Shown piece by piece: positions 40,510-47,749 of a stretch of DNA of 64,000 nucleotides. A program made the position numbers and the translations under genes. Below the pieces are notes generated by a model. The model worked only from the letters and a program-made list of their open reading frames with translations, was not told where the DNA came from and did not search any database. How positions within the stretch are numbered: position 1 is the stretch's first letter; each line of letters opens with the position of its first letter. Where the stretch lies: positions 868,001 through 932,000 of the forward strand of contig JAAMEZ010000058.1 of NCBI GenBank assembly GCA_013322215.1. Reading direction: 5' to 3'. This DNA is from Martinezella rhizogenes (GTDB lineage Bacteria; Pseudomonadota; Alphaproteobacteria; Rhizobiales; Rhizobiaceae).

Positions 40510-40948
40510 GGAGAAAGCTTCGCGAAAACCCAGCATTTCCGGGACAGGCAAATTCACGTGGTCCCTGTCTGTTCCGGTTCTGTCCATCCAATCGGTCCGC
40601 AATCGGTCCGCGCGGACCATTTGTTCTCGCCCTTACCCGGTCCGATACGTGGTGGCGTCAACATTGATTTTTCTCGAAAAAGAATAATTCACTGGTCGAC
40701 GGTTCAATACCATCGAGGTGCATCATGGAATTCTTCGAGTGGGACGATCGGCCTGACATTGTCTTGCATGGCATTCCCTCGATTGGAGGCTAACAACAAG
40801 ATCAAGCTAGGAGCGGTCACGGTTTACGTCCCACCGAGAGCTAGCCAAATGGTTTCGCAATGTCTAACATCCACAGGCTGATGACCAGGAGTGGAGCAAA
40901 CGGTGGAAAAGCGCAGCAAGTATTCCGAAACATGATGCGCTTCACGCG
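40510..40948. other. Prophage left-end non-coding stretch
   Basis: About 440 bases between the att site and the first prophage gene. There are short direct repeats around CGGTCCGC (near 40590-40615) and a 22-codon frame at 40724-40792 after a weak ribosome site, which I do not call as a gene. Phage att regions often hold integrase or excisionase binding sites; no integrase remnant is recognisable. Confidence 0.4.
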
Positions 40949-41455
40949 CTAAGCCAAGACCGTGAACCCTTCAACGTAGGGTGGGAAGCCGTTCCGATAT
41001 TGCATTAGGCGAGGCAGGTTCGCTTGGATATTAGCATCGGTCTTATTCGCCTCGAACCAAGCGTAGACAGCGTCACATATATTTTTGCAGAATTCTGGGA
41101 CACTATAGAAATACGCATCATTGAGCACGCAGTTCTGAAATGTCATATTGCCAGGGAGGCCGAAGATCACCCTACCGACATTGTGCTGCATATCGCCGAA
41201 GCGACCTTGGTGAAGTACGCCACACCTCATGGAATATAAATCATCCGAGGTGATGTAGCTAAATTTATCTTGAGGGAGATTGGCATTGCACCAGGCTTTA
41301 TAAGCCTGTCCGCTGGTGCGTCCGTCGGCTGCTGCCAAGGACGCACAAATATCTGGCAATGCGACAGACATCGCCACTGCTATTAGCGGCATGCCGTTCT
41401 GCGCAGCATTATTTATTTCGTTCAAGAGCGGATAGAGAGGCGATCCCGTGGACAT
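40949..41455 (-). CDS. Hypothetical prophage cargo protein, HEPN-like motif
   Basis: A 168-residue, largely helical protein with many cysteines. R77-x4-H82 (MRCGVLHQGR) in a predicted helix matches the R-x4-6-H motif of HEPN RNases, and the surrounding DDLYSMRCGVLHQG is similar in style to HEPN-like domains found in anti-phage and toxin proteins. I cannot name the family with confidence. It stands alone next to the att site, a usual spot for cargo genes. The start at 41455 was chosen for the compact N-terminus; an upstream extension to 41509 is possible. Confidence 0.55.
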   Translation of the reverse strand: MSTGSPLYPLLNEINNAAQNGMPLIAVAMSVALPDICASLAAADGRTSGQAYKAWCNANLPQDKFSYITSDDLYSMRCGVLHQGRFGDMQHNVGRVIFGLPGNMTFQNCVLNDAYFYSVPEFCKNICDAVYAWFEANKTDANIQANLPRLMQYRNGFPPYVEGFTVLA

Positions 41456-41683
41456 GAAAAACCTTGGCCTAATCCGAATGCAGCCGAGTAAACAATATCT
41501 CGAAAGCAATATCGGTCAGATGCTTCCCGACTTCTTACAAAAACGCAACACAACTTTTCCGCTTGTGAGATATCATATTTCTGCCCGCATGTAACCCTTA
41601 GGCGAAATCTCGCAATCGACATTCGCGCGCCCCTTGATAAGGATGATCATGTGGCTCCATTTGCAAAGTCCAGAAGGATATCT

Positions 41684-41941
41684 ATGATCACGGCTTTCCT
41701 TGCGTCTCGTGCGAATATGGTCTCCGGAGCATCATTTTCGGTAGATAGAGCGCCTGTCTTGGGAGGGCCTCTTTATATCGAATTTCCAGACAACAACCGG
41801 AAGTCTGGAAAGATCACCGAAGTTACTGCCTCATCATTATCGATCGAGATAGAAGGCCAAATTTTTCGTTTACGACCGTGGAACCCATCCGACGATCCTG
41901 TGCCTGACTTTCCCGGCGGTGCAAAGTGGACGATAATCTAA
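41684..41941 (+). CDS. Hypothetical small prophage protein
   Basis: An 85-residue protein with a strand-rich middle (GGPLYIEFPDNNRKSGKITEV) and no recognised family. The ATG at 41684 has AGAAGGA 6 bases upstream, a good ribosome site that decides the start. It is in the cargo segment of the prophage and stands apart from the minus-strand morphogenesis genes. Confidence 0.6.
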   Translation: MITAFLASRANMVSGASFSVDRAPVLGGPLYIEFPDNNRKSGKITEVTASSLSIEIEGQIFRLRPWNPSDDPVPDFPGGAKWTII

Positions 41942-42037
41942 GCTCGTACCCAGCGGCCTCCCTTTCCTACGGCTCAGCGCCCGTTGATGCATTAGGCAGA
42001 AGTGTGAGGATTCTTGCCCAAGGGAGATGGTAACAAC

Positions 42038-42337
42038 ATGCTCGACGACCAAAGAGAATATCTGCTGGATCAGCGCAGCAAGCTGCTGTTCCAGATCAAG
42101 CGGGCCAATTGTTATCTGCTGCGCCTAGAGGCTGACGTGATCAAAATCATCAACAACAAGGCATCGCTGCCGGCGGCCGATATCGCCGTCATCACCGAGG
42201 ACTTGGTCGACCACCTGGAAAGTCAGATCGAAGTGCTGGGCTGGGCAATCGACCATATCGACCATGAGCTGGAATATCTCGACGGCGATGATGAGTTTGA
42301 GCCGTTCATGGGGCGCGAGGCTCGTCCGCGCGAGTGA
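42038..42337 (+). CDS. Hypothetical coiled-coil prophage protein
   Basis: A 99-residue acidic, helical protein. Residues about 5-40 (YLLDQRSKLLFQIKRANCYLLRLEADVIKIINN) and 55-85 have heptad-like leucine/isoleucine spacing. An AGGGAG site precedes the ATG at 42038. It overlaps the next frame by 4 bases. No family recognised. Confidence 0.65.
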   Translation: MLDDQREYLLDQRSKLLFQIKRANCYLLRLEADVIKIINNKASLPAADIAVITEDLVDHLESQIEVLGWAIDHIDHELEYLDGDDEFEPFMGREARPRE

Positions 42338-42387
42338 CTCGACTTTTGCGCGATTTCAGTGAAGTGTGGCATGCATCGGAGGATGCA

Positions 42388-42579
42388 ATGTCGAAATTGA
42401 TGCCGCGGCTCACATTTCTTTTTCTGGCAACCGCGATTGCGGTCGTTCCCACATTAGCGGATGCACGAAATACCCCGTGTTCTGGGAAGAAAGGCGGCGT
42501 GGCTTCGTGTACGTCGGACGGCAAGTTTCTCTGCAAAAATGGATCGATCAGCCGATCGAAAATGGAATGCCGGAGATAG
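42388..42579 (+). CDS. Small secreted cysteine-rich protein
   Basis: A 63-residue protein with a signal peptide (MSKLMPRLTFLFLATAIAVVP, cleavage near ADA) followed by a short mature part with four cysteines: CSGKKGGVASC, then GKFLC and KMEC. Such spacing suggests two disulfides in the periplasm or outside. GGAGG lies 6 bases before the ATG at 42388, which is better than the open frame starting at 42334. Function unknown. Confidence 0.65.
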   Translation: MSKLMPRLTFLFLATAIAVVPTLADARNTPCSGKKGGVASCTSDGKFLCKNGSISRSKMECRR

Positions 42580-42619
42580 GCGCGGTCAAGATCGCTGTTC
42601 ATGATGAGAAGAGGCAGAG

Positions 42620-43063
42620 ATGATTAAGGCCAAGGATGCAATGATAGCGTGGAATGGTGCTGACGGCAGATTGTCAGGCCCGGCGCCTGCCGGGGCAGTG
42701 GCAGTGGGTCCCCTGCTTCAGAAAAATGAAGTCGACTGGACGCATGGCTATCGGCTTACGGGTGGCGCAGCGCATACAGATCGTCGCGGTGTGTCAGGCA
42801 CGGGCCAGAAATTTCATGTTATGCTCGACTGGTACGAGTTAGTCTATGGCTACGGTCTGCACCCTTTCGTAGTGCACACGGCATTCCTGGTAATTGAGGA
42901 ATACCAAGAGATAACCAAGGAAATGGGGATGGGTCCAGCGAAGGGAGAGGCAGGGCATGATCCTGAGGTTGGCTACGGCCGCGCTGTAGATTACCCCGTT
43001 CCAGAGATTGAGATAGTTCGCATAGGAAAGTCTGTGCACGTGTGGCCTAAAGGCAAATCATGA
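42620..43063 (+). CDS. Hypothetical prophage protein
   Basis: A 147-residue protein with no family I recognise. The C-terminal half includes VVHTAFLVIEEYQEITKEM and an aromatic-rich middle (FHVMLDWYELVYGYG). A purine-rich AGAGGCAGAG site precedes the ATG at 42620. Its stop codon overlaps the start of the next gene (ATGA), so the two are coupled. Confidence 0.6.
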   Translation: MIKAKDAMIAWNGADGRLSGPAPAGAVAVGPLLQKNEVDWTHGYRLTGGAAHTDRRGVSGTGQKFHVMLDWYELVYGYGLHPFVVHTAFLVIEEYQEITKEMGMGPAKGEAGHDPEVGYGRAVDYPVPEIEIVRIGKSVHVWPKGKS

Positions 43064-43245
43064 CCGAAACCATCCGAGCCGACGATATCGTGCGCGCCAA
43101 AGGTCTGAGATCGCCGGCCATGCTCGTCGTAAAGCTCTATGATCACCCCGCCGCGACCGAATCGGCTTTACTGAAGTGTCTTTGCCGCACTCGGGAGCTG
43201 ATCAAGGGCATTTTGAGGCAACCGTCCACCTTTTATTTATCGTGA
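43060..43245 (+). CDS. Small protein, possibly DUF2158/YodC-like
   Basis: A 61-residue protein. The start (IRADDIVRAKGLRSPAMLV) resembles the first strand of DUF2158 proteins (xxGDVVRLKSGGPxMTV), followed by a cysteine pair (CLC). The family match is weak. Translationally coupled to the preceding gene by ATGA. The tail past residue 48 does not fit DUF2158. Confidence 0.45.
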   Translation: MTETIRADDIVRAKGLRSPAMLVVKLYDHPAATESALLKCLCRTRELIKGILRQPSTFYLS

Positions 43246-43265
43246 TTCGGCTATATATAGACCCT

Positions 43266-43793
43266 ATGAAGTTTCAGGTGGATAAAGAGAAAACCGTTGA
43301 AGCGCTTCTCTATATCGTTTCGCGATATGGTGAAGTGACCCGTTTCCATGCCCTGAAAACCCTTTATTTTGCAGATCGCGAACATTTAAGACGGTTTGGC
43401 AGGCCAATTACCGGTGATCGTTATATTGCCATGGAAAACGGCCCTGTTCCGTCTCACGCCTATAACGCTCTCAAGCAGCAGCTTCCAGAACCTGAGCGTG
43501 AACTTGTGGCTGGCGCTCTTTCGCCTGTCGCCAATTCCTATCATCCGGCTTATCGAAAACATCGCGATCCAGACCTGTCATATTTCAGCAAGACAGACAT
43601 CCAATGTATGGATTGGGCGTTGAGCTATTGCCGTGGGCGCAGTTTTGGCTCGATCTCTGACGAGACTCACGAGCATAAAGCATGGAAAAATGCTCCGTTG
43701 AATGGCGAGATGACGGCATCTGACATGCTGGAGGGCGTCGACGAGGAAATCATCAAGGAAGCGGAGATGTTCGCATCTTATGGCGTCCTGTAA
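43266..43793 (+). CDS. Panacea-domain (SocA/DUF4065-like) antitoxin
   Basis: A 175-residue protein of the Panacea fold (DUF4065; SocA of Caulobacter is a member). Characteristic segments are ALLYIVSRYGEVTRFHALKTLYFADREHL, the RPITGDRYIAMENGPVPSHAYNAL core, and KTDIQCMDWALSYCRGRSFGSISDETHEHKAWKNA near the C-terminus. Panacea domains neutralise diverse toxins as antitoxins in two-gene systems. The downstream gene overlaps by 14 bases, the expected arrangement. The ATG at 43266 places the start at the domain; an extension to 43176 would cover unrelated sequence. Confidence 0.85.
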   Translation: MKFQVDKEKTVEALLYIVSRYGEVTRFHALKTLYFADREHLRRFGRPITGDRYIAMENGPVPSHAYNALKQQLPEPERELVAGALSPVANSYHPAYRKHRDPDLSYFSKTDIQCMDWALSYCRGRSFGSISDETHEHKAWKNAPLNGEMTASDMLEGVDEEIIKEAEMFASYGVL

Positions 43794-44154
43794 GCTTGGT
43801 CACGTTTATATTGTCGAGACCGTTCTGACCAAGCCCCCAAAGGCAAAATTTGCAATATGCGTCTGCGTCGCAGACGGCCTCTTTGTATGGATTAACACAA
43901 ACGCCGCCCCGCATGGATGTGATCAAATCAAGATTTCGGCCGGATGCCACGACTTGATTACGCACGACAGCCATATTGATCTCTCGAGAGTGGTGAAGCA
44001 TCCAGATTGGGAGCTTGATACAGCGAAAGAGTTCCCCTGCATTTCTAGAGCGTTATGCGAGAACATTTTGTCCAGTATCGATCATGGCCTTGAGATGATG
44101 CCGCAACGCCATGCCAAGGTCATTCGCGACAATCTGCAAGCTCTGTTAGTTTAA
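43780..44154 (+). CDS. Probable toxin of the Panacea toxin-antitoxin pair
   Basis: A 124-residue protein overlapping the Panacea antitoxin by 14 bases in another frame. It has a compact strand-rich N-terminal part (KLGHVYIVETVLTKPPKAKFAICVC), a middle LITHDSHIDLS, and helices at the end. The GHVYI start followed by KPPKAKFAI recalls PemK/MazF-like SH3-fold toxins (G-x-I-x-x-x and K-R-P-x-V-I), but the match is loose, and the toxin type cannot be fixed by eye. Its toxin role is inferred from the paired antitoxin. Confidence 0.65.
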   Translation: MASCKLGHVYIVETVLTKPPKAKFAICVCVADGLFVWINTNAAPHGCDQIKISAGCHDLITHDSHIDLSRVVKHPDWELDTAKEFPCISRALCENILSSIDHGLEMMPQRHAKVIRDNLQALLV

Positions 44155-44472
44155 TCACTTGAAGGCGATGTGATCTTTAAGGAAATGATCGTATACAAAC
44201 CATAGGGCTAGAATTACCGCTATCGCGCCAGCGCCCCAATAGATCGCTTTCGTAATCAATTTGTCGTGCTTTTCAACAGACGCTTTCAATTTTTCTTGAT
44301 CACTTCCTAGCTGATCAAGCTTCTGATCCAGCTTCCCAAGGCGCTCAAAAATCTGATTTAAAGAATGCCACATGTGGGCTTGATAAGTTCCCACATCCGA
44401 CTTTGGGTCATTACTGACACCTGGATCGTTTTGCATTCGATCTGTTGCGCTGCTTTTCGACGGCGTGGCCAT
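44155..44472 (-). CDS. Coiled-coil protein with C-terminal membrane segment
   Basis: A 105-residue protein: a polar N-terminus, a heptad-containing helix at about 40-70 (LNQIFERLGKLDQKLDQLGSDQEKLKA), and one membrane helix at about 78-96 (AIYWGAGAIAVILALWFVY). Start ATG at 44472 overlaps the stop codon of the gene upstream (TGATG). It may belong to the host-cell lysis group or be a membrane regulator. Confidence 0.6.
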   Translation of the reverse strand: MATPSKSSATDRMQNDPGVSNDPKSDVGTYQAHMWHSLNQIFERLGKLDQKLDQLGSDQEKLKASVEKHDKLITKAIYWGAGAIAVILALWFVYDHFLKDHIAFK

Positions 44473-44744
44473 CAAAAACCCTTCCCTTTCAACCATTCCC
44501 AAAGGCTGGTGTTCGCCCTGCCGCTATAGGTGGTTACTGAAAGAGCAAGCCCTGTCCCGATTTGCTCATCGCCGCCTCTGATACCTGCCTTCTCAGCCAG
44601 TTCTTGCGTCGTCCCATCGAAAACAACCATCCACTGGTCCCCCGGTAGATCGTATCGGTTTTCCTCTAAAAACAATTTGTTCACTCTCTCGCGCACGCTG
44701 GGGGCGTTTGAATGAGCCGTAAGAAAAAATACGTTGTTAGCCAT
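44472..44744 (-). CDS. Hypothetical small prophage protein
   Basis: A 90-residue, apparently soluble protein (MANNVFFLTAHSNAPSVRERV...) ending in YSGRANTSLWEWLKGKGF. No family recognised. Its stop codon overlaps the start of the coiled-coil membrane gene that follows (TGATG), implying coupled expression. Confidence 0.55.
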   Translation of the reverse strand: MANNVFFLTAHSNAPSVRERVNKLFLEENRYDLPGDQWMVVFDGTTQELAEKAGIRGGDEQIGTGLALSVTTYSGRANTSLWEWLKGKGF

Positions 44745-44831
44745 CGCAATCCATGTCTCCACCGACGCTCATATATAATGAGGACATCCGTTTGATCAAT
44801 CATTAACCCGGCTGTGGTGCATCCTAGGAAC

Positions 44832-45311
44832 CTAAGGCCTGACGACTGGCATCTTGAAAACGCTCTTGTCAGGCCTGCCTTGAATGTCCTCAAGCTTCGA
44901 ATTCAAGACCTGGACCTGAGTGCTGACCTTGTTCACGCTGTCGATCACGGTGTCGAGCTTGCCACCAAGAGATTCGACGACGTGATCGATCCGGACGTTC
45001 GTCAGTTCGATCGCCTTCTTGTTTTCGGCGCTGCTTTCGGTGGCGCGTGTGGTTTGAAAGGTCAATGGCCCCATTTGCGCGAGCTGCTGCTGAACGTCGG
45101 CGAATTGCGCCTTGCGATCGGCGGCGTCCTTCTCGAAACGAGTGTTCATCTCGGAAATCTGCTTCTGCAGATCCCGGTTGTCGTTCCGCATGTCGGCATA
45201 GGTGATGCCCCAGCCCATGGACGTCACGACCAAACCAGCGAGCATGCTGAGGAGCGTCATGATGGTGTTGAAGTTCCATTCGAATTTCTTGCTTCGCTGC
45301 GGTAGCTGCAT
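44832..45311 (-). CDS. Membrane-anchored coiled-coil protein (spanin-like candidate)
   Basis: A 159-residue protein with one N-terminal membrane helix at about 13-35 (FNTIMTLLSMLAGLVVTSMG) and a long heptad-rich periplasmic part (DLQKQISEMNTRFEKDAADRKAQF, then VDSVNKVSTQVQVLNSKL). This is the layout of inner-membrane spanins. A start 5 codons further upstream at 45326 is also open. It is the last gene of the endolysin-lipoprotein-holin series; a spanin role is inferred from topology and position. Confidence 0.6.
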   Translation of the reverse strand: MQLPQRSKKFEWNFNTIMTLLSMLAGLVVTSMGWGITYADMRNDNRDLQKQISEMNTRFEKDAADRKAQFADVQQQLAQMGPLTFQTTRATESSAENKKAIELTNVRIDHVVESLGGKLDTVIDSVNKVSTQVQVLNSKLEDIQGRPDKSVFKMPVVRP

Positions 45312-45362
45312 GGTTGCCTCGCTCAACGCCCTGCCCCTTCGAGATATGCCTGCCTGAAATGA

Positions 45363-45449
45363 TCAAATTGAAAGCCACGCCAGCAGCAGGAGAGCCGCCA
45401 GCGTGGTTGCTGTGATGAGAAACCCGAGAAAGTTGAGAACCGCCGTCAC
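45363..45449 (-). CDS. 28-residue membrane peptide in the lysis cassette
   Basis: A tiny gene starting GTG at 45449, whose start overlaps the holin-like stop codon (GTGA) with AAAGG just upstream. It encodes one hydrophobic helix: LNFLGFLITATTLAAL then LLLAWL. Translational coupling and its position in the lysis group make it a real candidate, possibly a holin accessory or antiholin-like peptide. Confidence 0.5.
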   Translation of the reverse strand: MTAVLNFLGFLITATTLAALLLLAWLSI

Positions 45450-45703
45450 TGACCTTTGTCGACGGGCGGCTGCGGTTTGATCAGACCACCGAAGCCGTCA
45501 CGTACGACATTGATCAGGATCTTCGACGAACCGAGCACCGCCACGATCGCGGCAGCATATTTCGGATCAATCCATGACTGGGAGCATTCCAGGAGGCCGG
45601 TAGCCAGTTGGGTGCAGCCGGTGGCGATCAGGAATGCCGTCACGGCTGCCAGAGCAGCAATCAGTACGTTGAGAAGGTTGTGAAGAGCGTTCGTATTGAA
45701 CAT
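45446..45703 (-). CDS. Holin-like phage membrane protein
   Basis: An 85-residue protein with two hydrophobic segments at about 8-32 (LLNVLIAALAAVTAFLIAT) and 49-66 (AAAIVAVLGSSKILINVV), a charged C-terminus and an AGGA site before the ATG at 45703. Size and topology fit class II holins that release the endolysin. It follows the lipoprotein and endolysin genes. Longer in-frame extension upstream overlaps the lipoprotein and is not used. Confidence 0.7.
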   Translation of the reverse strand: MFNTNALHNLLNVLIAALAAVTAFLIATGCTQLATGLLECSQSWIDPKYAAAIVAVLGSSKILINVVRDGFGGLIKPQPPVDKGQ

Positions 45704-45714
45704 GGAGGTTTCCT

Positions 45715-46050
45715 TTACTGAGCGGCCTTTGCCTGCTGAAGAGCGCTGGTGACGACCGCATAGGCCTGAGCGACCTTCACGACGGCATCGACAGCGGTGG
45801 TGTGGGAGGGATCTACGCAAATCGTTTCGACGCCGGCATAGGCCGCGGCTTCCTTGGAAACCGTCGCCGGCTTGAGCTTGCCGGTAGCAGCGACGGCCGA
45901 GAACGCGACGTGGGCGATTTCGAGCGCAGAACAGACCTTCGGAAGGTTCTGTTCGATTGCCGTGTCGACCTGGCTGGTGGTCTGGCATGCAGAAAGGGAA
46001 ACAGCAGACAGCATGAGGCTGCCTGCCATCGCGAGATGGAGGATGCGCAT
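45715..46050 (-). CDS. Phage lipoprotein (outer-membrane spanin candidate)
   Basis: A 111-residue lipoprotein. The signal ends in the lipobox LSAC (MRILHLAMAGSLMLSAVSLSAC), with the cysteine at residue 22. The mature part is helical (SALEIAHVAFSAVAAT, AVVKVAQAYAVVTSALQQA). Between the endolysin and holin genes. The o-spanin role is inference, as is pairing with the coiled-coil membrane protein at 44832. Confidence 0.7.
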   Translation of the reverse strand: MRILHLAMAGSLMLSAVSLSACQTTSQVDTAIEQNLPKVCSALEIAHVAFSAVAATGKLKPATVSKEAAAYAGVETICVDPSHTTAVDAVVKVAQAYAVVTSALQQAKAAQ

Positions 46051-46080
46051 GGGGATGTTCCTTTGGGTTGGTGGGGAGGA

Positions 46081-46731
46081 TCAGGCGGCTTTCAGGGCCG
46101 CGTAGAACTGCTTGGCGTAAGACGCGATCTGTTGCGCCTTATCCTGCCCGTTGATGATGCGACGAGCGCCCACCCAATCGGCAGAATCGGGTTCGAAATA
46201 GTTGGAAAGCTTGTGGCCGGTGAAGATGCCGTCACGCATGCCGACAACAATGATCTTGGCGGCGATGTCATCGCTCATCGCCAGATCAGGATTTGAGACG
46301 AGATCGACACCCAGGAGTTTTGAGAACTTGGCATAGTTGTCGTGCCCCGTGATCTGGCAATAGCCGCGCCCTCGGTTTCGCCATCCGTCGCCGCTGGCTT
46401 CATCGCTATTGCCCATTCTGTTCGCGTAGGCACGATTGGCGATGCGCTGTGGCTGGTGGGCATAAGCCACTGCCTGAGCGGCGGTGAAGTATTTCGGGAA
46501 TGTCTCTCGCAAGCCGGCGGCGCTGTAATTCAGGTTCTCGCTGATCGGGATAAAGCTGCCGCCGGTCTCGATCATCGGGGTAGCTAAAATATAGGCGACC
46601 TGCCGGAGATCCGTGACGCCGGAGATATCGCAGCCGTCTAGTATGGCTTCAATACCGTTGACTTGCGATTGTGAAAGGTGGCCACCGAACATGGTTGAGC
46701 CCACCGAGGCGAAGACCTTCGCTCGATCCAT
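46081..46731 (-). CDS. Phage endolysin, GH19 chitinase-like
   Basis: A 216-residue muralytic enzyme of the GH19-like phage endolysin type. Typical parts are AYILATPMIETGGSFIPISENLNYSA with the candidate catalytic glutamates, AYANRMGN, and RGRGYCQITGHDNYAKFS. No signal peptide is visible, so export by the holin is expected. It heads the lysis cassette on the minus strand, divergent from the lipoprotein gene at 46920. Confidence 0.85.
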   Translation of the reverse strand: MDRAKVFASVGSTMFGGHLSQSQVNGIEAILDGCDISGVTDLRQVAYILATPMIETGGSFIPISENLNYSAAGLRETFPKYFTAAQAVAYAHQPQRIANRAYANRMGNSDEASGDGWRNRGRGYCQITGHDNYAKFSKLLGVDLVSNPDLAMSDDIAAKIIVVGMRDGIFTGHKLSNYFEPDSADWVGARRIINGQDKAQQIASYAKQFYAALKAA

Positions 46732-46794
46732 ACGGGAAAATCCCTTGTCTTAGAGTGGTAGAGACACCGCCTTTTGTGGCGATAGACTGAACAC

Positions 46795-46846
46795 AACGCC
46801 TTGCGCATAACTGCTCAACCTAGGGAACAGTTACGCACAAGGCGTT
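46795..46846. repeat. 19-bp imperfect inverted repeat between divergent phage genes
   Basis: AACGCCTTGCGCATAACTG (46795-46813) and CAGTTACGCACAAGGCGTT (46828-46846) are inverted copies with two mismatches and a 14-base loop. It lies between the starts of the endolysin and the plus-strand lipoprotein gene. Being upstream of both, it looks more like a regulatory dyad than a terminator. Confidence 0.65.
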
Positions 46847-46919
46847 TGCTATTTAGACGATGCTATAGGGAACACTGGCAAGCTGCGCCAGCGCCCGAGA
46901 CTCAACTCAGGGGGACAAA

Positions 46920-47399
46920 ATGCGTGATTCGATTGCTTGCGTGTTCGCCTTACTTCCGGCCCTTGTCTCCTGCGGGTCGCTCACGCCCAGACAGGTGGCT
47001 GAACCAAGCCAAATAACAGTCCACCAGGCTCTCCAAGATGTCGCTGTGGGATTGAAGGACATGCAGGATGCAATTCCAGACAACAAGAAGACAGGTTTGC
47101 TCGTAGACGAGGTGCAAGTTCAATTTAACGTCGCAGCGAGCGCGCAGAACACCACCCATGGGAACCTGAGTATTTCGAATGTTCCCCTTGCTGGACTGGG
47201 TGGAAACATCGGAGGTGGTGTGGACGCCCAAAACGTCAGTGGAGGCAACCGTGGAAATACGATTACCATAACATTTAAGAATGCTGCCACCGCCGACATG
47301 AGCAAGTCAAAAGTGCCGCGATCGCGCTATTGTGGCCCGCACGAGCCAGTAACTAATGGCTGCATCAAAGCTCAGGCAGCCCCGGCCCAGCGATCATAG
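46920..47399 (+). CDS. Prophage lipoprotein, plus strand
   Basis: A 159-residue protein with a short signal and lipobox LVSC (MRDSIACVFALLPALVSC, cysteine at 18). The mature part includes a strand-forming, glycine-rich region (VPLAGLGGNIGGGVDAQN). Reads opposite to the structural genes, as a lysogenic-conversion (moron) gene would. The start ATG at 46920 has GGGGACAA upstream. Confidence 0.65.
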   Translation: MRDSIACVFALLPALVSCGSLTPRQVAEPSQITVHQALQDVAVGLKDMQDAIPDNKKTGLLVDEVQVQFNVAASAQNTTHGNLSISNVPLAGLGGNIGGGVDAQNVSGGNRGNTITITFKNAATADMSKSKVPRSRYCGPHEPVTNGCIKAQAAPAQRS

Positions 47400-47428
47400 C
47401 CTGCGGACAAATTGCTCCGCCGCATGCG

Positions 47429-47749
47429 CTATAGAATAGAAGCCGCCGTAAAGAAGTCGTCGATCTGCTGATCGGTAAAGCCCATGGCCGCAAAGCCAGC
47501 GGCCATCATAGGTTCCGTCCGGACGAACGAGCCGGAATATTCGTAGGCGATCTGTACCGCCTGAGACTGGGTATTAACCCATGCACCCACCTGATCGAGG
47601 AGACCGGCCGCAAGAAGCTGTAGCTTGAACTGGCGGGCGGATACAGAGGCAGGAACCTGAGGAACATTGAGCGTGGCACGGAAGGCCTCGAATTCAGCCT
47701 CTTCCTCTGCCGTCATTTCGATTGTTATGCCGTCGAAGATCTTAAACAT
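47429..47749 (-). CDS. Small phage protein downstream of the tail fibre
   Basis: A 106-residue acidic protein, MFKIFDGITIEMTAEEEAEFEA at the start and an ending IDDFFTAASIL. Proteins of this kind often follow tail fibre genes and act in fibre assembly. The ATG at 47749 overlaps the fibre stop codon (TGATG). Function is inferred from position. Confidence 0.6.
   Translation of the reverse strand: MFKIFDGITIEMTAEEEAEFEAFRATLNVPQVPASVSARQFKLQLLAAGLLDQVGAWVNTQSQAVQIAYEYSGSFVRTEPMMAAGFAAMGFTDQQIDDFFTAASIL

Noticed and set aside
40273..40881. A 202-codon plus-strand frame across the tRNA fragment
   Set aside because: It reads through the tRNA-Pro remnant and its terminator; the peptide (with a GVIRTLDP piece) is the familiar artefact of translating tRNA complement.
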